Shown here: positions 26,423 through 41,456 of the stretch, piece by piece
Layout: every line of letters begins with the position of its first letter
Numbering within the stretch: the stretch's first letter is position 1
Origin: Cotesia glomerata
Lineage: Eukaryota > Arthropoda > Insecta > Hymenoptera > Braconidae
Assembly (NCBI RefSeq): GCF_020080835.1
Contig: NC_058159.1
Span: forward strand, 25,454,474-25,518,473
Reading direction: 5' to 3'
Length of the DNA: 64,000 nt
Notes under the pieces: model-generated
The model's database searches: none
The model's input: the letters and a program-made list of their open reading frames with translations, nothing else
Told to the model about the DNA's origin: nothing
Position numbers and translations under genes: made by a program

Positions 26423-29096
26423 AAAAATTAATTTTACTCCAAAAAATCTTAAACCAAGAAAATCATATTGTTGAATTTCTTGAATTATGCAAACAAAATT
26501 TTTTTTCCTAGAAATTTTGTTTAGTTTAAATAAATATTACCTTATTTGAATGAAAAAGTTCTAACGAATTTGAAAGAATTTGATTATCTTGAATTAAAGT
26601 TTTTGATCTTAAAAAAGTTTCTTAATTTAAAATTAATTTAGTTCAAAAATTTTTCAACTGGATTCAATCAATCAAAAACAAAAAAAAAAATTGATTTCAG
26701 CCAAAATAATTAACGAAGAAATTCAAAACAGTTTTAGTCGAAGTAAAATTCTTCTTGAACCAGAAAATTTTTTTCTCTTCTCAAGAAATAATTTTTTCTG
26801 TGAAGACAATGAAATTCTCCAAGATATTTTTCTTTTTGAACCAAATCAATATTTTATCAGTTGAATCATAATCAATAAAAGAAGGTCACGTAATACTACA
26901 CATCTAGTAATTTCTCACCACAATATAATTCGAAGAATTCCTTGCTCTAAATTAAAACTTATGATAAATTCTACTTAGTCTAAAAAATTAAAAAATACTC
27001 CAATTAGCTTAATGAAATTAAAGTCCTATTAAAAATCTCATTTTCAATTTCAGCGCTTTAACTTCTTAACACGTGTATTTAATATTTCTTCCACTTGCGC
27101 TACAGGATTAATTTCAATATCTCCTCATAGTCCTAAACCCGAAGAGTCCTCAAGTGTCGTGAATCTAAAACCATCTCCTCCAAAGATTCGTCGCAATTAA
27201 AATTCTATGAATTAAACAGCTGAATAAAATAAAATCCGCGGTTGGTATCATCCAATAGAATGATGTCTCACAATTAAGAAGAAAATAAAATAAAAATCCA
27301 CAGTTAAATAAATAAAAGATAAAAACACAAAGTAAAACAAAAAATAAAAGAATCTAGCAGCGGTACAGGTAGTACAGGAAGCAAAATGAATTAATTAAGA
27401 AAGTATTGTATATAATAGGCGTAATCTCGAACACTTTGCGAAAGAGCATTAATGCAGTAGCAGTGGCAGTAAAAAAAAATAAAATAAAAAAAGCACAAGT
27501 CCCCTTTGAACTTGTTATATCAACTTTTATCTCGACCTTTTTATACTAAAACTTTAGCCATCTTCAATACACGCTCATTGTCTCCCACAACAAAATACCT
27601 GAGTCATTATACAAAACAATAACAGTGATATGGATAAAAATAAAAAGCAATATTTAAAACAAAATGTAACAAAGTTTTAAATTTTAAATCCGATAAGACG
27701 ACTCTGCTCGTCTATAGCAAAAGAAAATCCGATGGCAGAACAGTGTCACCTACACCCGTGACCTAGTCTTCGCTTTGCGATACATATTATAGCTTTTAGC
27801 TTATTCACAGCTTCATACTTCGTAGACACTACATCACATTTCATAGTGATTCTTCTACCGATTGCTCGATCCTGTCTCGTCATGCCCATTAAACGCGCGT
27901 CCGTGCGTACAAGAATTATCAAGAAAAGACACCCGTGTATTTTGAATTTAACAGTGTAGATTATCTACTCTCATATTGATTCTCATTATCATTATCTTGA
28001 TACTATACCTTGTACACTAGAATATCATTATCCGATGCACTGATTAGCATCATCACGTTGATTACTACCCAGAGCTTTTGTCATCGTCGCAATTACGCAT
28101 ATCAATTCCCTCGGATAAATAAACCCTGTATTATACAATGACACACTGAGATTTGTTACGATTTGTTATACGATAAGCTGTTATCGCTTTTGATAGCTCA
28201 GAAATTGATTTAATTTTTTGATTCTCGGAGAAAAATTTTGTAGAAGGAAAAGTTTGGTATATAGATGCTAATAAATCCGTGAAATAATTCATTAATGTTA
28301 AGAATATTTTGACATCAAATGATTTTTTAAATCAAAAATAATTTTTCAATTAATATATATTTATTGATTTTTGTATGAAATTTTCAATTGATTTATTGAT
28401 TTTTAGGGAAAAAAATTTGTGTATTTTTCAACAACAATTTAATAGAAACGTAGAAAAGCACCGCCTGATTTTATAAAAGCAATTTTAAAGATGAATTCTG
28501 GACTCAAAGACAAAAATAATATTATTTTTTATTTATGTGATACGTGTCTTTTTTGATGTCAATCGATATTGATATTTTATTAATACGAAAAAATAAGATG
28601 AAAAAAATAAAAATACATTTTTATAAATGTTTTCAAAGTAAAAATAACATTTTCTCCAATTGTTACATTTTTAAAATGAAGCTTATTAAACCCCAAAAAC
28701 ATCGTAATTAGATATAAAAAAATTCACTTCTGCTTAGACTTGAAACAAACTTTACTCTAATCCAATATTTTCATCTCCTGACCTTAAAAGCGAGCGTAGT
28801 GTACTACAGTAGTACAAGGTTCGTACAAGTGCGGCAATAAGTGAATACACGAAGCCTCGGCCGAGTAATGCAGTGTAATAGTAACGTACACCCTATTGTT
28901 CATTATAGTATATATATATAATATATAAGTATAAATACAGGTGCAAGCACAGATATAAAATAGACAACCGAGGTTCCCAATTCAAAATTTAAGATAACGA
29001 ATGCCAGAGTAGTGTAAGCTACAGATTTATCTTGTTCTGAATTTTAAATCTCAGTTCAACATAAAACTTTCAAAAAAAAATTTTTATTATTTTTCC
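26423..29096. other. AT-rich non-coding region
   Basis: 26430-26860 is packed with diverged AATCAAGAAAAATTTT-type words. 27060-28200 is moderately less AT-rich without an identifiable exon. No protein or RNA gene was recognised. Confidence 0.45.
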
Positions 29097-29274
29097 TACA
29101 CTGAAAAAAATAATTCTTGAATCAAGAAAGAAAAAATTTATTTTGGATTAAGTTAAATTTTCTTGAGCCAATAAAATATTCTTGCCTCAAGATCAAGAAA
29201 ATTTCTTCTTGCTTCAAATTAACTTCGGTCTTCCTTGAAATTTCTTGGTCCAAGTAAACATTTTTTTCTGTGTA
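29097..29274. mobile_element. 178-bp MITE, TACAC-GAAAAAAAT ends
   Basis: Left end TACACTGAAAAAAATAATTC; right end AACATTTTTTTCTGTGTA, its imperfect inverse. The interior is the CTTGAATCAAGAAA word family seen scattered throughout the window, which identifies those scattered fragments as probable relics of this element. Confidence 0.6.
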
Positions 29275-29399
29275 GAAAAATCAACACTCAAAAAGCTCTT
29301 GCTTAGATGAACATAATAATAATATAATAGAGAAAACACAATACAACAGTGTAATAGAGTTCGAGAAAGGAGTAACCCCTCTGTTAGGTTGGGCAGAGG

Positions 29400-29477
29400 G
29401 AAAAGTGTGAGTGTGAGTGAGTGTCGGGAGGGATGAAAGCGGGGCAAAGAGGTTCACTTGTCGAGGGAGTGGAGTGG

Positions 29478-29509
<32 letters not shown>

Positions 29510-31239
29510 GAGAGAGAGCGGTTAATAGTAAAGACGGGATGGATAATATAACGGGGGCTGGTGGATGAGCGTCCATGTCAGAATACAACAAAAAGTGAGA
29601 GAAAACCGGCTGTGGAAAAAGAGGGTAGGTCGGACAAGGGTGGCGCAAGGGCGCGAGATGTACGCGTGCGCTCGAGCCCCGGCCTTTCTTGGCCGCCGCT
29701 AGAACGTCAGTCCGCGGATGGGAGACCTCAGTCTCGTTCGAACTTCGTCCCGCACTCACGGTTTCTCATCGTTATTCTATGTCCTATATATACACATATA
29801 TATAGTGATATAACTAGTGATTTAACCTAAATCGTTACAGTTACAGTTGTATTAATATAAGTAGTTAGTATGTACCTGTATATGTAGTTGAGTGATTGTT
29901 AATTCAGTCTGGAGACAAATATTTTTCACTTTTTTGATTTTTATAAATAAATTATTTTATAAAGAATAAGTAAGTGTCAGTCGGTCGGGTCTGATAGATG
30001 AGAAACGGAGCAAACTTAAAAGCTCAATTCAAGAAAGTCGAAGCTTCGAAACGAGGAACGCGAGCAGTGACTGGGACCTGCACCAGCCAGTGGGAGCGTC
30101 TCGATATCCAACCCAAGGAAACTCGACTGGCCAGCAAAAGTAAAAAAGCTCCAGTAATTTTTCGGAGCAAACTAAACAAAAATTGGGATAACGAAGAAAA
30201 TTTAAACTTTGAATTAAACTCAGACTTGGAGGTTCATTTCGAGGTAGAGGTCGGAGTAGCTTGCGGCAGAGGTGGAGGTCGTGGGTTGTTATGGAACCAG
30301 AGTACGAAAACTCGTGAGTGGTTTGATCGGGGTAGTGAAATGTGGCACGAACTAGGATGGGCTTCGACGTGACATTGGAAAAGACATATATTTAGCGAAG
30401 TAGAATTTGGGTTTCTTTCACCGTAATATATAATATATATATATTGAAAATAATTGTAATGGTAATTAATATTATTTTGTTTTGTTAGACGTCAATATGT
30501 ACATATACGTGGATATATTGTAGTTGATTATTATTGTATTAGTAGTGTGTGAGTGCAGTGATTGTTGAAGAAGAAACTGAGCTAAGAATAAATAATAAAA
30601 GCGATTTTTATAATATTTATGATAGTGGCGGAAAGGAACACCAGTTACGAATTTAAATGTGTCGCTCGCGGTACAAAACGTGATAGTGAGGGCCTCCTCG
30701 AAACGGTGGCTGCTGTTGGAGGCGACGAAGAAGAAGGTGAGGCCGAGTGCGAGCTGGCGGAGAACAAGGATAAATTTAAGGGATTGCAAGGAAGGTGGAG
30801 GCGAAAGAGGAGTTAGCAAAAGGTGTGAGTGAGGTGATTATTGTTGGATCAAAAATTATTTTTTTTTTGTTACTTGACAAATTGGAGGGAAATTTTTTAT
30901 TTTGTACCGTCAATTTTTTTATTTTTTTAAATCATGAAAATCTTTTCTTCATTGAATTTTTTTTGTGCACAAAAATATTTAACCTTGATTATAGAAAATA
31001 TTTATCAAATTCAATATTTTGACTTCTATAACCGCCGGATTTCGCGTGGAATGCCCCATATAGATAGATAGATATTTATATAAACTTAAATATAAATAAA
31101 TGTATAGTACGTTTGTGAGGAGACATGTGTGTGTGATTTCTTATTCTCACCAGTTTGGAGCAGCTTGGCTTAATAAAATACCTCGCGAGCTCGAGGTGAG
31201 ACTGTCCGCTTTTTACCTACATTCAACTCGGTATTCACA
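29400..31239 (+). promoter_or_regulatory. Candidate PMCA promoter and untranslated leader region (tentative)
   Basis: A stretch of markedly less AT-rich DNA about 9-10 kb upstream of the PMCA start. It includes a (TA)n at 29478-29504, a TCAGTC initiator-like word near 29979, purine-rich sequence to 30380, and 30600-30824 ending in a strong donor ggt|gtgagt at 30825. A second donor gag|gtgaga lies at 31196. Either could join the acceptor at 39974. The 124-codon frame at 29998-30372 and the 65-codon frame at 30619-30816 have no recognised domain and could be leader ORFs. Placement is inference only. Confidence 0.25.
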
Positions 31240-31294
31240 TAATAATAATAATAATAATAATAATGATAATAATAATAATAATAATAATAATAAT
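31240..31294. repeat. (TAA)n microsatellite
   Basis: Nearly pure trinucleotide array with one TGA interruption, just before the long (TA)n tract. Confidence 0.95.
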
Positions 31295-31308
31295 GGTTTA
31301 ATATAATG

Positions 31309-35221
<3,913 letters not shown>

Positions 35222-35408
35222 CACTGATAGAAGGATTTCTTAGCATTTAAAAAATATTTCTTAGTATTTAAGAAATATTTCTTAGTATTTAAGAAATATT
35301 TCTTAGTATTTAAGAAATATTTCTTAAATACTAAGAAATGATGTTTAAGAAATTATTTCTTAAATACAAAGAAATCTTTTTAAATGCTAAGAAATCCTTC
35401 TATCAGTG
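35222..35408. mobile_element. 187-bp near-perfect foldback MITE
   Basis: CACTGATAGAAGGATTTCTT opens the element and its exact inverse closes it. Identity of the arms extends at least 32 bp. The interior is built from tandem copies of ATTTCTTAGTATTTAAGAA and its inverse, so almost the whole unit is self-complementary. No open frame. Confidence 0.8.
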
Positions 35409-36022
35409 CATTAACCAACCAAGTTAATTTTTTTATCATTGTACTCGACCAGAATATTTTATCCGATATAAAAAATAATTCGTACGTTACAAGTCGAAAA
35501 ATTCCTGAACCAACAATTTGAACGTTTTACTAACAAAAAAAATTTTAATTTCTTTTAAACTATTCAAATTTATCACTCATCAACCTATCAAAACCAAACT
35601 AAATATTTCTATTCTAATCACAAAAAATAGAGCGATAATCAATTACAAATAGTGTATTTAATTATAATTTGAATATATTTCCCAACTAATAATATTAACG
35701 TTAATTTTTTTTATCAATCCGAATGACAATAACTATTATCATTAAAAGATTTGAATAAATTAGAATATTGAAATAAAAAAAAATAATAAAAGCGAGCGTT
35801 TATCAAGTTATTAATGAACTGAGGATGTCGATTGACTTGTTATAGTGGTGAGATAACCGGTCGATAAGAGCACCTGAAACAGTCTTATATTCTAAGACGT
35901 GGCACATTAGTAAACTACACAGAGGGGAGCTTATCGTAACACAAATACTCTACTATGTCGGTCAAGTGGATAAAATAACCCATTTAATATTAAATCAATA
36001 TATATGCGTATATATATATATT
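35409..36022. other. AT-rich non-coding region
   Basis: Nothing specific seen beyond AT-rich sequence and a short TA run ending at the next element. Confidence 0.5.
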
Positions 36023-36369
36023 AGGGTGTGCCAAAATGTAACTTCCGTGGAAAACCTTTTAAAATTGGAATTTTGAGTTCCGCTTTTAACAGGGGCTGCG
36101 TTTGGGAAATTCCTGAGATATTTTGGTGTGAGACGATGTATTTGATTTTCATAGAATTTTTTAACAGAAGCTTAGTTTGGGCATTTCCGGTGAAAATTCA
36201 AAATTTGGCCGGAAGTACCCAATTAAATCTCCTGTTAAAAAATTCTATGAAAATCAAATACATCGTCTCACCAAAATATCTCAGAAATGCTCAAACGCAG
36301 CCCCTGTTAAAAGCGGAACTTAAAATCCAATTTTAAAAGGTTCTCCACGGAAGTTACATTTTGGCATAC

Positions 36370-36372
<3 letters not shown>
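36023..36372. mobile_element. 350-bp near-perfect palindromic MITE inserted in (TA)n
   Basis: Begins AGGGTGTGCCAAAATGTAAC and ends with the inverse (..GTTACATTTTGGCATACCCT). Almost the entire unit is two inverted arms of about 165 bp meeting near 36200. It is flanked on both sides by TA repeats, consistent with TA-targeted insertion. The 102-codon frame inside is a by-product of the palindrome. Confidence 0.85.
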
Positions 36373-36417
<45 letters not shown>

Positions 36418-36444
36418 TGTATATATATATATATATATATATAT
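36373..36444. repeat. Interrupted (TA)n microsatellite
   Basis: Two TA runs separated by a short GCTGTA interruption, immediately after the palindromic element. Further TA runs follow near 36508-36528. Confidence 0.95.
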
Positions 36445-37476
36445 CTGTATCTATAAATTATATAAATGCTGAAGATATCTATAGATATAAAGATTAATAA
36501 GAACATGTATATATATATATATATATATCGACATGCATCAACAAACTCATACATAACATTGTATTATATTATTATTTAGTGAGCTGGATGCGTGATGATT
36601 CGAGATTCGATACTGAGCATCTAATCAAGATTTTTTTAACAAGATTTTTAACTAGCCGCTCTGTTCGCGTCATCAACCGTATCACGCTCACATTAGTTCG
36701 TTCTCTTGAACTAATATCTTCATATCTTCATATCACCCAATCGTGCCAGTATCGCTATCAGTATCTGCGTGGATCCCACCCAACTCGATAAAATTTTATA
36801 TAATTCCTCGAGCATTGATTTTTTTTTAAACAGCTTTTACTCAGTTTTTTTTATTTTTGAACTGTCATTTATTAATTAATACTTTAGTTTAAATTGACTC
36901 TCGTTTGAATACGAGCTTATTAAATATTAATTATTAAAATAAAAATTAAAAGTAATCTACTAAGTGTTCTCAGTAATTCAAAATCGTGCATAAATAATTG
37001 TTTTATTTTAGTGTGTACAAAATACATTAAAACATAAAATGAAACGAGGATTTAATGTTATATCGTGTCATGTAAAAATTCAGAAGTTTCGTGTTAAAGA
37101 CGAATTAACTTTAATTGGTGCGATATCTCAAGCTGTGTTGTGGTTTTCGTGATTCCAGATATTATATTTATTTTCAATAGTTTTATATAGTTGCAAGTCA
37201 TAAAAGTTTTAATATAAAGAAGAAATATATTAGTAATATTATTTCCTGAAATTAAAAATGTCAATACACTGTACAATCACGTGCAAGTGCATCTACAACT
37301 AATCAATGGTTAATAAAGTGCAACAAAATTATGAATGAAAGTCACAAACAATAAAAAATTGTATTATTAGAATAGTTATAAAACATTTTCTAGCCATAGT
37401 TCCGTCTAACGCAACACTACAGACTGTAGTCTATACATTCTTCCTTACTTTATAAATTTTTAATAACATGTGTGTA

Positions 37477-37561
<85 letters not shown>

Positions 37562-39974
37562 TTACATAAATTTACAAACACAAACATTACATTATGCATG
37601 AATTAGATAACACGGAAAAAAAATTACCTTGAGTGACGCACGAGTTACATGGCAATTAGTCATGTTTTCATTTTTTAAAGCTTTATTAATAAATTAATTA
37701 TTCACGGTCCATTTGTAATTGTTGTTTAACAATATCGGAACATTAATGAATAAGAATGAGTTGATATTATGTTTTCGTTTTTAAAATTACGTTGAAGGTA
37801 CTAATTTTTTTCTTTTTGATCTTGTACCGATACTCAAGAATTTTTTTCACTAGTTGTTATTTGGTCAGCCAGAGGGAGTAACATTACAGGATTCAAATTG
37901 TAATCGTCATACATCACATTAATTTATTTGACACACAGTGTGTTTATTGTGATTGTGAGGAATAGTGTATATATATTCATACATAATACATCATTAGTCT
38001 ATAAATATATCTATATATGGATGGGAGTATAAATAGTTTTTGGTTGTGTTTATTTATCGGTATTTATAAAACTTTTATCATTGATAAATTATGAGAAATT
38101 TTTATAATACTTAATATAATAAGAATACTTGAAATACTTTATATAATAACAAATAATTAAAAATTTTATATGGAAAATTTTCAACAATCATGTCAAAATA
38201 AAAAAAAATATTTTTCTTATAAATTATTAAAAATTACAAATTTTCAGATTAATTTCTTGGTTGCAATTTTTTTTTTTTTAATTATTACATTAATTTAATT
38301 TTATAAATTAACCAATATAAAAATTTTTCTCTAACATTATTATTTTTACGTGTAGACTCAGTTTACATTCAATTAAGCGTGTCTAATAAATAAATTTAGT
38401 TCACGAACAATTAACTTAAATTTTACAAATATTTACTTAAAAAATTCACACAACAATTACTCTAAGGACATTGTTATACAATATTATTGTTTTTTAAATT
38501 AATCCCGTAACAATGAAAGATTTTGTTACAAAATTAGTTTTATAATTTTAAAATTGAGAATAAAAAAATTTTTGTTTGCATTTTTCTGAATATTTAATTA
38601 AAAATTGTCTAATCGCTACAATAACTCATTAAATATTTAAGAAATACAAATATTAAACAAGCAGACAGGTGTTTTTTTTAATTTTTTGATAAACATATCA
38701 TGCAAATTTAATGATTGCAGAAAAAATTGTCTGCAATGATTTAAAAAAAAATTTTAAGTTAATTTATTACATTATTTCAATTTATTTTTGTTAATAAAAA
38801 AATTCCACATCTAAAAATAAAAAAAAACTTTTAGTACAAATTAAAAAAAATTTCTTTTTTTTATAATTGACTTGTAACAAGAGTGCAAAAAATAGTCAGA
38901 TGTCTGCTAATTTCAGTATCATTTTTGTCATTTAATCTTAAATTTTTTAGAAAAAAAAAATTGCCAAACATCCGCTACACTTTATAAATTAAAAAAAAAA
39001 TATCCATAAACTAAAATTATATTATATGTGTACAAAGTAACAAAGTATGATTATGAGTCACATCACATGTGAACTTAGATACAGATAATTTAAAATGATA
39101 ACAACTACTTGTATGATTACATTACACCAATAAATAGTTAATTATATTGACATACAGTATGTATAATAAAGATACAAAATATAGTTATTTAACAATATAC
39201 ACATCCATATAAATGTATCTATATATACAATACAGATTTAAGTAGATATTATACCTATGTGTGAATTATACATGGTATGGTAGTTGGTAGTTGCTAGTAA
39301 AAGAGCTTCTGATTGGAGTAACCGGTGAAACCATGCGGAACTGAATGCCGCCACAACATACAATAATTTACACCCTGATACGTCACTCGTCCCGTTATTT
39401 TAACCATATACATGTATGCAAACACAAAAATATATTTTAACAAATAAATATACACTGTGTAGTGAGCGTCACCGGGTTAAGTTGAGGTAAAAAACGTCTA
39501 CAAGTATTTTATATTAAATTAAGTGATGAAATTCAACGCGTACCGGTTATACAAATAATAAGTTTGAATTATTATTTTATTTCTATTTAATGAAATGTTG
39601 TAATGAGAAGTAATTATTCTGCAAGTGGTTGTATTTAGAGCGGTCATTGAACGTTTTAAAACAAGTGATAGCGTAGCTATTTATTATTATGAATAATTGC
39701 GTGTACTGATGACTAATTTATAAAATAAAAGTACGGTTATTATTGCCATATATACCGACTTTTAGGATAAGGCTACTTACTATACGGCGTACATAACCTA
39801 TCAATATCAATAGGTGGCTACGTCGCCGGTTTTTTGTACTTTGTACTGTTTTTAAAATATTTTTCACTATATTCTTATTAATATTAGTCTTTAATTTTTT
39901 ATTAATAAATATAAAATAGTGATTTTGTTTAAAAAAAACAATTAAAATTAATTATTGGTTATTTTTTTTTTCAG
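36445..39974. other. AT-rich region upstream of PMCA coding exon 1, probably intron 1
   Basis: Because 39974 is a splice acceptor, this sequence is likely intronic in PMCA. It contains (TA)n at 37484-37557 and short A/T runs. The somewhat less AT-rich patches at 36580-36790, 39270-39370 and 39760-39830 have no identifiable exon boundaries. Confidence 0.55.
37484..37557. repeat. (TA)n microsatellite
   Basis: About 36 uninterrupted TA units in probable intron 1. Confidence 0.97.
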
Positions 39975-40151
39975 CTAGTGGAACTTCGACTTCTCGGAGC
40001 TCAAGGAAGTACAGAGAAAATAGCCTGGGTCGTTGGCTTTAGAGAACGACAAAAGAGTTGGCATTAATTGCCAACGATTACTAAAAAGTAATCATCACAA
40101 TCATCAGCGTTTGCGGCAGCAGGTAGCACCTGGTGTGTAAAAGGCTCGAGG
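39975..40151 (+). other. PMCA: PMCA 5' UTR part of first coding exon
   Basis: A T-rich tract ending in tttcag at 39974 is a strong splice acceptor, so this 177-nt leader is joined to at least one upstream non-coding exon. The leader is richer in GC than the intron before it. I found no ATG before 40152, so the first ATG is the start. That ATG has A at -3 and G at +4. Two adjacent stem-loops lie at 40057-40075 and 40076-40093. The location of the upstream exon and promoter is not determined. Confidence 0.8.
40057..40093 (+). promoter_or_regulatory. Two adjacent stem-loops in the PMCA 5' leader
   Basis: GTTGGCA-TTAAT-TGCCAAC (40057-40075) is followed without a gap by GATTACT-AAAA-AGTAATC (40076-40093). 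Both stems are perfect 7-bp helices. They end 58 nt before the start codon in the mature leader. A role in translation or RNA stability is inference. Confidence 0.6.
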
Positions 40152-40308
40152 ATGGCGACGATAGACGGCAGACCGGCCCAATATGGAGTCTCTCTCAAAC
40201 AACTTAGAGAGCTCATGGAGCACCGAGGCCGCGAGGGTGTTAATAAAATAAACGCCCTTGGTGGTGTCCAGGAAATATGCAAAAAGTTATATACCTCGCC
40301 GAGCGATG
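40152..40308 (+). CDS. PMCA: PMCA coding exon 1 (residues 1-52, plus first base of codon 53)
   Basis: Encodes the cytosolic N-terminus, beginning MATIDGRPAQYGVSLKQLRE, which is the conserved insect PMCA start. It includes the LRELMEHRG segment typical of the family's N-terminal helix. The donor is gatg|gtgagt at 40309, leaving phase 1. The start is supported by family homology and by the absence of any upstream ATG in the exon. Confidence 0.96.
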
Positions 40309-41420
40309 GTGAGTTGAGATATTTATTATATAGTTCTGTTATTTACTTTTGGCTGCTAAAGATAGACTTATCAAGGGTGTAGATGGTAAATTGTTGTTGG
40401 TAATTAATATTTATGTTTGCTCCAGGCCTCAGTGGATCATCGGCGGACATGCAGCACAGGCGAGACACATTTGGTTCCAACTCAATACCTCCAAAACCAC
40501 CTAAAACATTTCTCACGTTAGTGTGGGAAGCTCTTCAAGATGTCACTTTGATAATCCTTGAAATAGCTGCATTGGTTTCGTTAGGTCTTAGCTTTTATCA
40601 CCCAACCCCCAAGGCAGAAGATGGTATGGATATTTTAAGATTTTTTTGTTACGTAAATTAAGGTTGCAAAGTTTCTTTTTTATCTTCATTTTATTGACTA
40701 AAGGGGGAAATACGTGTAGAAGGCCGTTTTCATGCTGATTTTCATTAATTTTTTTAAGGTATAACAAATTAATATTATTTATTGAAATTATTAAGTTATT
40801 TTATGCATATATTTATTATTTTTTTGTATTAAACAACAATATCGTAGGTTGTCATCTGACTTAGCAGTCTGTGTGCAGTATGGAAGCCACAATTTTTATT
40901 TGAAATCAATGGCACAGAAAAATTACTTCATTTATATTTGTATCTTCCATATGAACCTCAAAAAAAAAAAAGTAAAAATTTGCATTTTTTAGAGGGCTGT
41001 GAAATTAAGTCGTGATTTTTTACCACTTTTTTATACATTGTTTATTAAAAAAAAAAAATATTTTAAATAAAAATATCGTTTCCAAGTGAGGTTCATATTC
41101 AAGGTAATTGTATAAAGAAAATTATAACCCATATCAGATGATTGGTTTAAAACTCTTTGAGCTAGACTGCACACAGTTTTGAAAAAACTTGTTCCGAGAA
41201 AAATGCGTTTGAAAAAAAAGTTAATGTAAAATAGTATTAAAGTAATTACTAAATCGCTTATAATTTTTGAACGAATAGGAATTTTTAATTGAAATTTTAA
41301 ATCTATATTTTTGAATAATTTTACAAGCGATTTATAAAAAAAAATTTAATTTTTTTAAGCCTGTACACGTATTTCCTCCTTTAAGATAATACGAGCACCA
41401 AAACAACTTTTGATAAAAGG

Positions 41421-41456
<36 letters not shown>

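Noticed and set aside
29998..30372. 124-codon open frame as a protein gene
   Set aside because: No recognisable domain, and it overlaps open frames elsewhere in the same GC-richer block. Kept only as a possible leader ORF.
36028..36336. 102-codon open frame
   Set aside because: It lies wholly within a near-perfect palindrome, and the two halves encode mirrored sequence. It is a mobile element, not a gene.
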